This document shows positions 1 through 12,160 of a stretch of DNA of 64,000 nt, piece after piece; the stretch's first letter is position 1, and every line of letters begins with the position of its first letter. Where the stretch lies: NCBI GenBank assembly GCA_028829895.1, contig CM054181.1, positions 64,657,259-64,721,258 on the forward strand, written 5' to 3'. The stretch is from Sinotaia quadrata. Taxonomy: Eukaryota > Mollusca > Gastropoda > Architaenioglossa > Viviparidae. A program made the translations under genes and the position numbers. The notes under the pieces are model-generated. The model was given only the letters and a program-made list of their open reading frames with translations, searched no databases and was not told the DNA's origin.

Positions 1-406
1 ACCAATGCAGACAAACGAGATTTTCCATGTTACCAATGTAGTCTGATGACGACAAGCTGGGCTGCACAACTTTTCTTCTATACTGTAGCTTGACACTTGA
101 GATAAGCAAAAACGACCTCTATTGCAGACGTTAACTGCACGTGGACCAAAGAAACGTCATGACCGGGTTATGGCCCCAAGCATTTAAGCCACTTTGCATC
201 ATCACGCGGTGATCACGTTCTTGAAATCATTGTTGTTTGTTTTACTTTTAACTCTTTCTGGTTTCTGAAACATTACCTGGATGTTTAGAAATGTTGAAAT
301 TCCTGAAATATCCCCTTAAAAATAAATATTTGCTCGATGCTGATTCCTGTTCACTTTGACTTTTTTTTATAGAAAGAGAGATGCGGTTCCAAATGGCACA
401 ACATAG
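1..406. other. intergenic, nothing recognised
   Basis: No coding-like frame, RNA gene or repeat was recognised here. Confidence 0.5.
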
Positions 407-460
407 ACCCACCCCCACCACCCCACCCCCACCACCCCCACCACCCCACCACCACCACAC
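407..460. repeat. C/A low-complexity tract (CCACCACCCC-like)
   Basis: The tract is almost pure C and A in CCA and CCCCA steps. It reads as poly-Gly/Val on the minus strand, which explains the glycine run in the long minus-strand frame across it. Confidence 0.85.
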
Positions 461-768
461 AAAGTGATGATTATAGAGATAGTTTACTCTCAAGAGAAGA
501 TATATAAGTGAAACCACGCCAGAGTCTTTCTTTTTTTTATGCACACGGTATTTTTTGGGTGGCGTTTTTCTTTTGTCCCCATTCCCTCGGGGAGACTGGT
601 CTAATGTCGCACGGCGAGCTGATATGGAAAGTAGTGAATAAGTTATGACGTCATACAGTTTAAAATCAAATTGTTTATAAATGAACCATAGAATTTTACA
701 CCATCTTTCTAATATGTGACAGCATTTGAATGAAATAAACTTAAAAGGAACATAATTGATGCTTACAC
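461..768. other. intergenic, contains one TGACGTCA octamer
   Basis: No gene is seen. A perfect TGACGTCA palindrome lies at 646-653, one of nine found in the window. Confidence 0.5.
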
Positions 769-1010
769 ACTCACATACAAATATTATACATACACATACA
801 CACATATACATATACACATGCCCACATACACATACACCCATATACATATACAGATTCACACATACACAGCCATGCATATACACATATACATGCACATATA
901 TATACACACCTACACATAAACACCCATATACATATACACATACACACATATCCACATACCCATATGCATGTACGTATATACACATACACACAAACACACA
1001 TATTTATATA
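769..1010. repeat. impure CA/TA (CATATACACA) microsatellite
   Basis: About 240 bp alternate between CACA, CATA and TATA steps. It is stop-free in several frames, so it creates His/Thr-rich frames on the plus strand and Val/Cys/Tyr-rich frames on the minus strand. None is a gene. Confidence 0.9.
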
Positions 1011-1422
1011 TTTGCGCGTCCAGATACAAATGAAGGAGCAATGATAGAATGCTGAAAGTAGGTCCAGGCAACTGCCTTCTCACACTCACTGTCACACTGT
1101 CACAACGATGTCTGCGCAATATGAATCTCTTACTTTGGCAAAACAATTCAAGCGAGTCAAAGATATTTTTAATATTAATATAACGATAATTAATTAATTT
1201 AGATATATAGATTACTGTTCATTGAATAGGATAAACATTTAATTCCTCCACCCCCGAAAATATATGTTTGAAATAAACAATGGAGTCAATATACCCCCCA
1301 CCCCCTTCTCCCGATCATAATAAGTTGAAAATCATTGATTACGTAATGCCAGTGATAGGAAAATTTCCTTTGTAGCTATGTTTCACAAGAGAAAAGTTTG
1401 CGATTTGGTTGACGAACATACA
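1011..1422. other. intergenic, nothing recognised
   Basis: AT-rich sequence with short C runs near 1249 and 1296. No coding-like frame is seen. Confidence 0.5.
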
Positions 1423-1590
1423 TCTGTCTTATCAGGTGGCATAGATATATCAGGTAAAGCAAGTGTCTTACAGGTGGAACACAGATGTCGAGTGAAGCAA
1501 TTCTGTCTTATCAGGTGGCATAGATATATCAAGTAAAGCAAGTGTCTTACAGGTGGAACACAGATGTCGAGTGAAGCAATTCTGTATTAT
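1423..1590. repeat. 79-bp tandem repeat, two copies plus a partial
   Basis: The word TCTGTCTTATCAGGTGG recurs at 1423 and 1502 and the next unit starts at 1581, giving a 79-bp period. The two full copies are nearly identical. Confidence 0.92.
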
Positions 1591-1681
1591 AAATTAGAAA
1601 ATATGTAATAACTATGTCAGTCATGAAATTCTCAGTGATTGGGTAGTTGGTGAACTGACATTTCAAAACGTTTTGTTCTAA

Positions 1682-1960
1682 TGTATTCTCACCATAGTCT
1701 CATTAAACTGTCAAGATAGTGTGTATTACTATAGTCCGACTAGTATACTCGCCATAGGCTCGTTAAACTGTCAAGATAGTGTGTATTACTATCGTCCGAC
1801 TAGTATACTCGCCATAGGCTCATTAAACTGTCAAGACAGTGTGTTTTAGTATCGTCTGATGTCTTCGATCTGGTCGAATGCTTGCCATAGTCTCGTTAAA
1901 ACTATCAAGATAATGTGTTTTAGTATCGTCTGACGTCTTCGATCTGGTCGAATGCGGATC
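1682..1960. repeat. 60-bp minisatellite, then a longer (~78 bp) variant
   Basis: TATTCTCACCATAG or TATACTCGCCATAG starts units at 1684, 1744 and 1804. Each contains GTTAAACTGTCAAGATAGTG or close variants. The last units carry an extra GTCTTCGATCTGGTCGAATG segment and are longer. Confidence 0.9.
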
Positions 1961-2077
1961 GATAGGACGTGTAAATTTCATCACAACAGTTTCTTCGAGT
2001 TCTGCCGGAGAATAATACTTTTAACGTTTCTTATTGTTGGAAAGAGCTAGCAGTGAAATTTTTTGTTTGATGCTAAT

Positions 2078-2266
2078 TTACTCACGTGTAACTATTCGCG
2101 CGAAATGAATCTACGTACTTGTAACTATTAGTGTGAAATGAATACTCACGTGTAACTATTAGTGTGAAATGAATATTCACGTGTAACTAATAGTGTGAAA
2201 TGTATCTACTCATGTGTAACTATTAGCATGAAATGAATCTACTCACGCATAAATATTAGTGCGAAA
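2078..2266. repeat. ~30-bp minisatellite
   Basis: About six diverged copies of a unit containing ACTCACGTGTAACTATTAG and GTGAAATGAAT. It runs directly into a related 33-bp array. Confidence 0.88.
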
Positions 2267-2410
2267 TGTCAAATCAAATCTAATCAGATGTAACTGTTAG
2301 TGTCAAATCAATCTAATCAGATGTAACTGTTAGTGTCAAATCAATCTAATCAGATGTAACTGTTAGTGTCAAATCAATCTAATCAGATGTAACTTTTAGT
2401 GTCAAATCAA
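2267..2410. repeat. 33-bp minisatellite
   Basis: Four nearly identical copies of a unit containing TCTAATCAGATGTAACTGTT. The shared GATGTAACT words suggest common origin with the arrays on either side. Confidence 0.92.
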
Positions 2411-2439
2411 TTGGCCTTACGGAAACTACTTACATGGAG

Positions 2440-2950
2440 CACTTGGTGTTGTATAAAACTACTGATGTAACTCTTGGTGTTGTATAAAACTACTGATGTA
2501 ACTCTTGGTGTTATATAAAACTACTCATGTAACTATTGGTGTTATATAAAACTACTGATGTAACTCTTGGTGTTGTATAAAACTACTGATGTAACTCTTG
2601 GTGTTTTATAAAACTAATGATGTAGCTCTTGGTGTTGTATAAAATTACTGATGTAACTCTTGATGTATAAAACTACTGATGTAGCTCTTGGTATTGTATA
2701 AAACTACTGATGTAACTCTTGGTGTTGTATAAAACTACTGATGTAACTCTTGGTGTTGTATAAATCTACTGATGTAGCTGTCAATATTATATACAACTTC
2801 TGATGTAACTGTTAGTATTATATACAACTACTGATGTAATTGTCAGCATTATATACAAGTACTGATGTAACAGTCAGTATTATATAAAACTACTGATGTA
2901 TCTATCAGTATTATTTAAAACTATTGATGTAACGCTTGGTTTTAAATAAT
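2440..2950. repeat. 31-bp minisatellite, about 16 copies
   Basis: The unit is CTACTGATGTAACTCTTGG plus TGTTGTATAAAA. Copies are tight at first and drift after 2770 (TGTCAGTATTATATA variants), so the right side looks older. Confidence 0.93.
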
Positions 2951-4330
2951 CGTATTTTGGTTCAAATTCACTTACCGGAAATTACTTCTTTACAGTTCTT
3001 GTTATTAAATAAAATTGCTCCTGCACTTTTACAACTTGGTAATAAAACTACTTCTGTGTAATTTATGTTACCGGAAACAGTCTACAATAACTCTTTATGT
3101 TAACAATCCACTCAAGTGTAACTGTTCGTGGTTCCAGAAAAATACTGGCATGCTGACGTAGTTGCGTAGGTTTAGAATTACTGTCACTAGTCTCCATGTG
3201 GTTGATGCATTTCACTTATTACCAAACGAGTCATCCAAGTAAAACAGGAACGAGAATGGAGTGGGAAGCCAGATCAGGTCAAAAGTGCCTGAATGACGAG
3301 AATACCCAAAACAAAGTTCAACAGCGAATTACTGTGCTCTGAAACCCACACACATAACCGATCATCTGAGCAGTTACTAGAAGAATGAGGTCACGGAAAA
3401 TGGGACAGTTTCACTTTGTGTACCCGTCAGTTGCTCAGTGCGTAGGTCACTCGGGTATTTATTTATTCTTATAAAACACATATTGAACAATTCAGAATCA
3501 AGCGGGGATAGTGTTTTCTTCAGATTGAACAACCATCATCATCATCGTCACCATCTTCATCACCATTAACACATCATCATTAACATCAATATTTACTCAG
3601 CTTGAGAACTGAGTGTAAAAGAGTAGTTGTTCTCAACGCCACGTTTCTTGTATATTTTATCAGAGACGGCATAACATGGAAATAAATGCTATCTGCAAAT
3701 TTGATTGTTTTGTTGTGTATACATGTTCATATGAGTATATGTACATTGCTAAGAACTTTGCTTTTTTAACCTATTACATGAACAGTACTACCAAAGTCAT
3801 GCGATGCAGAGTGACTATAGATATATGGGAAATAAAATAATATCTCTAAAAGGATAGAATGAAAAACTCTTTTTTTTAACCACTGCATTTCTTTGTAATT
3901 TTAAACTTTAATAAATCCTCAAGAGATCCATTAGCCTTCAATGGCACTGCACATCTTTTCCTCACAAATCGACACTTTTCCCCTAGTGCAGCCAGTAAAA
4001 TTCTGCCAGGGGCGAGCACAGGGGGAAGAAAAGGGACCGGAACTCAGGCAGATCGGCATGCATCAAGAATCACTCAGTGATAATGATGTTTGTGACACAG
4101 CACATTACACTGGACATAGCATTTTGTTTTCTTCCCAATGATCAGCATTTCCATATCCCTAGTGAAAGATTATGGCCCCTGTTGACATTTAATCTCAGTC
4201 TCAGAAAACGAATCTCAACGTTAGTACACCACACCACCCATTTCCATGTTTTCAAAATTTTTACAAACATTTCTAATTTCGGCAATTTAAAAAATATTTT
4301 AAACCGCAGTTTTACACGATTTACAAATCA
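2951..4330. other. intergenic with a short CAT-rich tract
   Basis: No gene is recognised. An impure CAT/ATC tract lies at about 3530-3592. Short open frames at 3941-4340 have no recognisable motif and are not supported as genes. Confidence 0.5.
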
Positions 4331-4520
4331 GGGAGATTAAGGTGAAGGTTAAATATAACTTATACAAATAATAAATAAATGGTGTAATAAAAAGGGAGAT
4401 TAATGTGATGATAAATGTAACTTATACAAATAATAAATAAATGGTGTAATAAAAAGGGAGATTAATGTGATGATAAATATAATTTATACAAATAATACAT
4501 AAGTAGTGTAATAAAAAAGG
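4331..4520. repeat. ~62-bp tandem repeat, three copies
   Basis: GGGAGATTAA recurs at 4331, 4394 and 4456. The unit also carries ACTTATACAAATAATAAATA. Confidence 0.92.
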
Positions 4521-5295
4521 ATGCAATGTGCAACAGAAGATCTATCTGTTCAACGCAATACTGATAATTATTTTTAAAAAAACATCATCGTTTCTTGGGG
4601 ATTCCAAAACTCCCTCTATTGCTGTCGCACACGAAATGTTGTCGCCTCACTGACGTTAAGCATAAGCCCGCTCAAATAATCGTGTGACCGCATTTAAATT
4701 GTTCGTCTCCCCAATTCCGTTATTTTACCTCACAGAAGGGAACAGTAAACCAGACAGGAAGGATATTAGCTGACAAAAACTGCAGACTTAGTTTCCATAA
4801 CAAATGCTAACTTTGACAGAGACTGAGAAGATTGGTAAGATATAAATACACACAATCTTACGTACATACGAACAAATATTTTATATGTATATATGCATAC
4901 GTGCATTCAATACATAAATACGTGCATACATACAAACAAGAATGCATGCATATAAACATACATTCGTACACATACATACTCTATATGCATATACGTACGC
5001 ACATGTAATAAAGACTCTTCACATGTGCTATGATGGACGACGAGAGGTTAAAGATAAATAAATTTTACTGTGCATGAAGAGTAGACACCAGGTCGGAGAA
5101 AAGTACAGAAGACATGTCTACATTCAGACAGTGCATAATATGAGTATAATACTGTGAAATTCTTCTGAAAGAACCAACACAAGCAATGTCTATGTCTTCG
5201 AAGTTTCAGGTTTCTCTACATTTCAGCTTTGGAACAAGTTTCCTTCATTTCAATGTCAGATAAAGATTCGCTCCTTCACTCTGTTCTAAGAAACA
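4521..5295. other. intergenic with ATAC/TACA-rich stretch
   Basis: No gene is seen. From about 4845 to 5005 the sequence is an impure ATAC/CATA microsatellite. Confidence 0.5.
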
Positions 5296-5690
5296 GTAAG
5301 AGTTTCATTATATTTTACTCATTAATACGAGTTTCATTATATTTTACTCATTAATACGAGTTTCATTATATTTTACTCATTAACACGAGTTTCATTATAA
5401 TTTACTCATTAATACGAGTTTCATTATATTTTACTCATTAATACGAGTTGTGCTATATTTTACTCATTAATACGAGTTTTGCTATATTTCACTCATTAAT
5501 ACGAGTTTTGCTATATCTTACTCATTAATACTAGTTTTACTATATTTTACTCATTAATACGAGTTTTGCTATATTTTACTCATTAAAAAGACTTTTGCTA
5601 TATTTTATTCATTAATACGAGTTTTGCTCTATTTTACGCATTAATATGAATTTTGATCTATTTTACACATGAGTACCAGTTGCTTTCAAT
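5296..5690. repeat. 29-bp minisatellite, about 13 copies
   Basis: The unit is TTTTACTCATTAATACGAG plus TTTCATTATA. Left-hand copies are nearly identical (TTTCATTATA form). Right-hand copies switch to TTTTGCTATA and then decay. Confidence 0.94.
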
Positions 5691-6626
5691 TTATGTGCCA
5701 GTGCCAGTTTTAACCACACAAAATGGTGACGTATGCACGCACTGATTTTTTTTCTCCACGGCCGCTCTAGGCACCTTTAGCAGACGAGAAGTTCAAGGTG
5801 CAATGCTCTTCACTCAGCGCCACTCGTGTGAGTCCCCACATTGAGGTAAACCACTTATTAAACAATCCAAATGCAAGTGGAAGTCATCTTTCTGTCGTAT
5901 TGAACATTAAAAGTCGATTATTAAAAACCTTGCATCGATAGCACGACTGCCAAGTTGCGTACCTGAATTCGCGTCAGTCCGCATCAATCACAACAGTCAC
6001 ATTAACGCTCAAGGCGCGCATAGGTGGCGCTGTGTTTCAGAATTTTTTTACTGGGTAAGTGGACTTGAGGGGCAAACAATTGTGAAACTATCGATAGCGA
6101 CAGACTGACTAATTTACAAATAAACAGAAAGTACGCAACAATTATCATAAACGTATACCCCTTTCCAAACAACTTCTACACTCACAAGTCTGTTTGTACG
6201 ATATTGCCTTTAGTGTTTCGCAGTACAATCGTGGCAAACAGAAAGATAAAATGAATAAATTAGTACGCTGAAATCAAGACAGGTTAAACCTTGTTATTAA
6301 ATAATTAATTAATTCATTCATATTTTATCATGTATTTCTGTATTATTGTGCTTGAGTGGACTAAAGTGTTATTCATGATTGTGAGTGTGTCTAAATGATT
6401 TTAAAGAAACTTATATTAACGGTTCGCTTAGAGAATTATATATGACTTCAAAAGCTTAGTGTAGTGAAACATGGTAGACGCTGTGGGTGTTGGGTCGATG
6501 TTGAAGTGTGTGTCGTTAGACTGAAACACAGCTAAGAGATGTCGTAGAATGCAGATATGGATCGACTATTTAGGCAAAAAGCCAAAGTGTGGGTGGGAGA
6601 AATGAATAAATTAACCCCAATATATT
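5691..6626. other. intergenic, partly CpG-richer
   Basis: No coding-like frame or repeat is recognised. The part from 5740 to 6050 is less AT-rich and contains several CpG steps, but I see no clear promoter elements. Confidence 0.4.
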
Positions 6627-6690
6627 GCTAGAGATAGATAGAAAGATAGATAGAGAGATAGATAGACAGAGAGAGAGAGAGAGAGAGCGT
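6627..6690. repeat. GATA/GA microsatellite
   Basis: GATAGATA steps pass into GAGAGAGA. It is directly followed by the minisatellite whose unit ends in GAGAGAG. Confidence 0.9.
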
Positions 6691-6925
6691 GTATCAAAAG
6701 ATAAATGGAACTGGTCCAGGAAATGAGAGAGGAATGGAACTGGTCCAGGAAGTGAGAGAGAGCATGTATCAAAAGAGGAATGGAACTGGTCCAGAAAGTG
6801 AGAGAGAGCATGTATCAAAAAAGGAATAGAACTGGTCCAGGAAGTGAAAGAGGATGGAACTGGTCCAGGAAGTGACAGAAGAATGGAACTGGTCCAGGAA
6901 GTAGAGAGAAGTATGTAAAAAAGAA
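6691..6925. repeat. composite minisatellite with ACTGGTCCAGGAAGTGA core
   Basis: GGAATGGAACTGGTCCAGGA is repeated about seven times. Some copies carry an added GAGAGAGCATGTATCAAAA block, so units alternate between about 30 and 50 bp. Frames across it read as Leu/Ser/Phe-rich peptide repeats on the minus strand and are not genes. Confidence 0.9.
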
Positions 6926-7578
6926 TCACATCGGTTTAGGGGTGAGAGAACTTGTGTGCATAACATTACGTAGCCGCACTTTCATTTTTACGTTAAAAAT
7001 AGCCTACACCTGAACTCTGTCTCTAGGATGATTGACCCTTACTCCCGGGCTAGTGAGTGGGCTGATTAGTTTAAATCATTTCAAACAGACCAATCAGAGC
7101 TTTTGGGCTTTAAGAACGACCACTTCAGCTTCACTCCTCTATAGCTTCCATAACTACAACAATATTCATGGGCTTCAGACCCAATAACTCTTACTAGCCA
7201 TAACTACAACAATGTTCATGGGCTTCAGACCCAATAAATCTTACTAGCGAAAGTCGTGATTATGTACGCTATACACTCTCATTATCCATTATTCTATTTA
7301 TGATATATGGAACCACCTATTCTATTTTATTTCTCCTTTAAATATGTATTTTATTGTTGATACTTAGATCACTCGTGTTGAAGTGGCTAGAGAACTAGTG
7401 ACATATGAACAGAGGGTAAGAGTCCTACTGATAGATGAATAGAGGGATGGAAACCTATGACAAGTGAACAGTGCATAAGGAACTTACTAGCAGAAAATAA
7501 CTGATAAATGAATCCCCCCCCAGACCATTGACAGTTGATCATCGGGAAATAGACATGGCGATTAATACTAAATATGAC
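6926..7578. other. intergenic with a 50-bp duplication
   Basis: A two-copy tandem duplication lies at 7148-7247: CCATAACTACAAC recurs at 7148 and 7198 and the copies differ by few bases. The rest shows no gene. Confidence 0.6.
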
Positions 7579-7726
7579 CTACTGAGTGGTGAATAGCGGA
7601 CCAAAGCACTACTGAGTGGTGAATAGCGGACCAAAGCACTATTGAGTGGTGAATAACGGACCAAAGCACTACTGAGTGGTGAATAGCAGACCAAAGAACT
7701 ACTGAGTGATGAATAGCGAGCCAAAG
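7579..7726. repeat. 30-bp minisatellite, five copies
   Basis: ACTGAGTGGTGAATAGCGGA and close variants start at 7581, 7611, 7641, 7671 and 7701. Because 30 is a multiple of three, the minus strand reads as a repeating decapeptide in more than one frame. Confidence 0.95.
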
Positions 7727-8778
<1,052 letters not shown>

Positions 8779-8897
8779 TTCAGTTTGCTATCTACTCACT
8801 CTTCAGTTTGCTAGCTACTCACTCTTCAGTTTGCTAGCTACTCACTTTTCAGTTTGCTAGCTACTCACTTTTCAGTTTGCTAGCTACTCACTTTTCA
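8779..8897. repeat. 23-bp minisatellite, five copies
   Basis: The unit is TTCAGTTTGCTAGCTACTCA plus CTT or CTC. Copies are nearly identical. An LTR-like element starts shortly after it. Confidence 0.94.
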
Positions 8898-8914
8898 TAA
8901 CAGGTAGCATTGTG

Positions 8915-9131
8915 ATCATGTTCTTCTTGAAGGAACTGACATGGAGAGCAGAGCGTTCAAGTGTTTCAAGAGGAAAGTGCACATCAATGTTTTCCACATG
9001 TGTGGCAGGAGACAGACATTGTGACATTGTTGCAAAAGACTGTTGAAGCAATGCTTAATTTAGGTTATATAAAAGATTCTTACAACCTACTTCTAATAAC
9101 TCCATTTCTATTCTCTGATAAGACTAACCTG

Positions 9132-9209
<78 letters not shown>

Positions 9210-9646
9210 TATGTAGACATAAAATTATCTGAATGTGAATTTGTGGAATACTGATGTCAAGTAATCTATTTAATTGTAATTGTGCCATATGTATATTTGA
9301 TTATTCATTTAATAAATTTATTGACCTTCTTACTCATATTGATAATTTTATCTTGGGAGACAAAAAGTGGATAGATGGGGGCTCGCTAAATATAGATTAA
9401 AAGTCAGATTTGTTTTCTCCTTTAGTAAGAATTTTTCCACTCATGGAATTATTATGTGACCGTAAATGTTGTTGTATGTTGTTGAAGAGAGACAACGTTT
9501 ACAGTGCCAAAATATCCGCCAAGTGACAGAGACGAGTAGTGTCTGCCTGAGGAACATAAATGAAATAAATTAATATTCTCATAATTTGTTATGAAAGATT
9601 AATTAATGATAATAATTTTCATTAACTAAATGGCGTGCCCGTCACA
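8915..9646 (+). mobile_element. LTR-like interspersed repeat, copy 1
   Basis: This segment matches 27132-28105 and 42459-43471 through most of its length. Shared blocks include TAACTCCATTTCTATTCTCT near 9099, AAATTTATTGACCTTCTTAC near 9310, ATCCGCCAAGTGA near 9509 and the end GTCACA at 9641-9646. The left edge is estimated from alignment of GTTCTTCTTGAAGGAACTG with copy 3. It lacks the first ~200 bp of the long form and carries a GA expansion. No coding sequence is seen in it. The termini of the family (TGTG...CACA) suggest a solo LTR, but a non-autonomous DNA element is not excluded. Confidence 0.65.
9134..9206. repeat. (GA)n microsatellite inside LTR-like copy 1
   Basis: Uninterrupted GA of about 73 bp, lying where copies 3 and 4 have unique sequence. 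It makes a spurious Glu/Arg frame. Confidence 0.97.
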
Positions 9647-10144
9647 GGTACTAAACATTAACATATGCTCTGTTTCATCACGGTATGCAATCTTTATTTT
9701 TAGCTGCTGACCCATTTTCCCGTTAACAAGCCTCGATTACCGATAATAAAACCCCAGTTGTTACTTGTCTTTTTGGCACTAAACTTTTATTCGCGTTGTA
9801 TGACAATTATCTCAGGCATTTAAATTTCTCTCGAGCTTTTTGTTGTTGACATTGTCACAAGTTAATCCCTCATTCAAGTTACCATAAAATCTACGTGACC
9901 CGTGCAGCAAAAACAAGGCTGTTTAGATTTAGAAGTAGATCCAGCGCAGTTGGAGATCAGTTTTGCGGCAAATTGCAATTGTGTGAGTGGAGGCGACATT
10001 TATATGCTGTCCCAAGCGACCAACAGGCTTTGGTTTGATTCTTTCAGTGAACATTAAAGATTCTCGCTGTAGGCCCAAAGCACTAAAATCAAAATACACT
10101 TGGAAATAAGAGAGGAGGTACTGGAGGTTGACTCAGATTTATGA
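9647..10144. other. intergenic upstream of the coding-like units
   Basis: No clear frame is seen. It lies upstream of the open frames beginning at 10145 and no convincing promoter motif is visible. Confidence 0.45.
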
Positions 10145-10189
10145 GAGGTTGCAGAAACTGGAAACTATACAAATATTCCACTTGAAACT

Positions 10190-10830
10190 GGGACCACCCT
10201 CGATGAATATGCATGGGTGTTTGGGGCCCCACCTCTCCCATCTCTGCCATTGACGCCACCAGGAGCATCATCGACAGAAGCAACATCATCATCATCAACA
10301 ACAACATCAACAACAACAACTGTCGACATGAAGCATTTCTCGAAAACAGTACAACGGTGTTGGAGGTTTCCCCCCTCTTCCACCACTGACAGAAACAACA
10401 ACGTCAACAACAACAGAGCCCTCAACAGATTCCTGTACCTGTCAGACATATGCACAGAGCCCTCAACAGATATGAGAGTTCAATGCAAAGAAGAGAAAAA
10501 AAGAAAATAGACCGCTTCACCACATCAGGCGTGACACGAGACAACAACAAGAGTGTCAACAACAACGGGCTCAGCAACACTGAAAAAATAACTACCACTA
10601 ACAACGGCGGCGACAACAACAAAACAATGGCACTTCTATGTTGCGGACATCTATACTGGCCGCCAGCGCCCATCTTCGTGATTCTCAGGGACAGCAACCA
10701 CAACAGCGACAACGAAGACAACATAACCAGTGAGGGGGCCAGTGTGGTTGAACATCCCTGGCGCACGTACATACTAGGTAGGACTTGGTGTGCTAATAGC
10801 CTTCTCTCCAGCATTTTGATACTTTAGATT
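10190..10830 (+). repeat. coding-like unit A of an unclassified repeated family
   Basis: Unit A shares three blocks with unit B (11571-12160). Block 1 around 10200-10260 reads DEYAWVFGAPPLP against DDYAKVHEAPPLT in B. Block 2, starting about 10427, shares a perfect match of about 33 bases beginning AACAGATTCCTGTACCTGTC. Block 3 around 10645-10790 reads HLYWPPAPIFV against HLYWPPASIYV. Between blocks the sequence is AAC/CAA/ATC-rich. Block order differs (1-2-3 in A, 1-3-2 in B). The family is not recognised. Confidence 0.6.
10217..10510 (+). CDS. hypothetical 97-residue open frame in unit A
   Basis: The frame is open from 10145 (after a TGA at 10142) to TAG at 10508; the first ATG is at 10217. 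Residues 1-20 are Pro-rich, residues 15-40 are Ser/Thr-rich, and the tail is basic (KEEKKRK). The segment FLYLSDICT also occurs in the same reading in unit B. There is no recognised domain. AAC-type low complexity has few stops, so openness alone is weak evidence. It overlaps another open frame from 10390 in a different phase, and I cannot tell which phase, if any, is translated. Confidence 0.2.
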   Translation: MFGAPPLPSLPLTPPGASSTEATSSSSTTTSTTTTVDMKHFSKTVQRCWRFPPSSTTDRNNNVNNNRALNRFLYLSDICTEPSTDMRVQCKEEKKRK

Positions 10831-11352
10831 ACCGAGATTAAAAACCTGCCAAAGAGTCACCAGAGCGTCAACCCTCTTCACTCCTATGACCTTTTCAGGG
10901 CAAGAAGTGCAAGAGGAAGAGAAAAAGATTCTGAAGTAGAAGAATCTGAAGAAGTGCAAGAGGACGAACGCAGCATCGCCGACTACACAATATCTTGGGT
11001 AGATGAAGACGGGTCAACATAGATTAAGAAGCTAACAGCTTATGACTTCGAAATTAAGTCAGACAACCAAGTACTCAACATATCTTTCTCCGACCTCGTA
11101 TGGGCCCCTTTTCAGAACGTTGAAAATGAAGATCAACATATAGAACTACTTGATGGAGTTATTACCACAGCCATGTCGCTACGCAAGACTCTTCAAAATC
11201 ACTTGTCAGAACTCAACAAGACATCTACATCAAAATGAAAAACCCAGACAACAACAACCCCGACCAGAGATATGAAATCTAACACCAACATCATTTTAAA
11301 AAATCCGACTAAAATGAGTCAACTCGACTCAAGACTAATAAAACACAAATAA
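10390..11352 (+). pseudogene. long protein-like frame with three in-frame stops, family unknown
   Basis: One phase runs 963 bp with only TAG 10825, TAG 11020 and TGA 11236 before TAA at 11350. Many more stops would be expected by chance in such AT-rich DNA. Its first part (ATG 10450 to 10824) contains HLYWPPAPIFV. The middle has an acidic stretch (SEVEESEEVQEDE). The part after 11020 reads like a folded protein, for example FEIKSDNQVLNISFSDLVW followed by an amphipathic helix-like LLDGVITTAMSLRKTL. After 11352 similar basic, Gln/Asn/Glu-rich text continues in other phases (REEAIHQLQLLRKEN near 11390-11432), as expected after frameshifts. It could be a decayed gene, a mobile-element ORF, or exons with stops in introns. 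No domain is recognised. Confidence 0.4.
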
Positions 11353-11570
11353 GACAGGCTTCTTTTCTTCACAAACAACAATTACGGGAGGAAGCAATAC
11401 ACCAACTACAACTACTAAGAAAAGAAAACTCAAACAACATCAACCTCAACGAAACAAACAAGACAAAAGAAGAAAGAAAGAAATTACGAACGCACTGACG
11501 AAAGAAACAGACGAAAGAAAAATAGTGCAAACATTAAAAAATGTAGGACATGAAGGCAGACATACCATCT
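11353..11570 (+). other. frameshifted continuation of coding-like sequence
   Basis: Two further phases hold protein-like stretches: QASFLHKQQLREEAIHQLQL near 11354-11415, and ETDERKIVQTLKNVGHEGRH near 11506-11566. Both are Lys/Glu/Gln-rich without low-complexity repetition. They look like pieces of the same decayed reading frame, ending where unit B starts. Confidence 0.35.
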
Positions 11571-12160
11571 GAAATCGAGGTCACCATTGATGACTATGCA
11601 AAGGTGCATGAGGCCCCACCACTCACCTTTGCCAGACACACCAACAAAAACAACGTCGACAACATAAGCAGCACATGGTAGACAGAAAAGACGGCGCCCA
11701 TCACTGCATGTACGAAAGCAGCAACAACAACAACGACAGCAGCCACAATAACAACGGCTCAACAACAACACCGAAGAAACCAGCACCACCAACAACAGTG
11801 CCAGTACAGTGAGCAGCAGTATCCTCAGTGGGATATTTTAACCACCCTTTTGCGGACATGATTCAGTTGTTACTCGACCACCTTTACTGGCCACCAGCGT
11901 CCATCTACGTGCATCCCAACGGACACCGGGGACAGCTGCAACATCAGCAAGAATGACGACAACTCCACCAGTGAGGAGGTCAGAGAGTTGAACAACTCGG
12001 ACATAGGTACACACTACGTACAGACTAGCCTTGGCTCTGTATGACACCCCACCCACCCCTTCCAACATGGGGGACGACGACTACAACAACACCACCAGCA
12101 GCATACGAGTACCGAGGCAACAGATTCCTGTACCTGTCAGACATATGCACAACGGATACC
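11571..12160 (+). repeat. coding-like unit B of the unclassified family
   Basis: This is the paralogue of unit A. It opens with DDYAKVHEAPPL (about 11590-11625), followed by an AAC/CAG-rich stretch. HLYWPPASIYV lies at about 11880-11912, and the exact block starting AACAGATTCCTGTACCTGTC lies near 12119. The HLYWPPA phase carries stops soon after 11950, so B is more decayed than A there. Confidence 0.55.

Noticed and set aside
248..1055. 249-codon minus frame and 99-codon plus frame
   Set aside because: Both are produced by the CA/TA and C/A low-complexity tracts, which lack stops; no domain.
8961..9254. 97-codon frame with Glu/Arg run
   Set aside because: The run is a GA microsatellite inside an LTR-like repeat copy.
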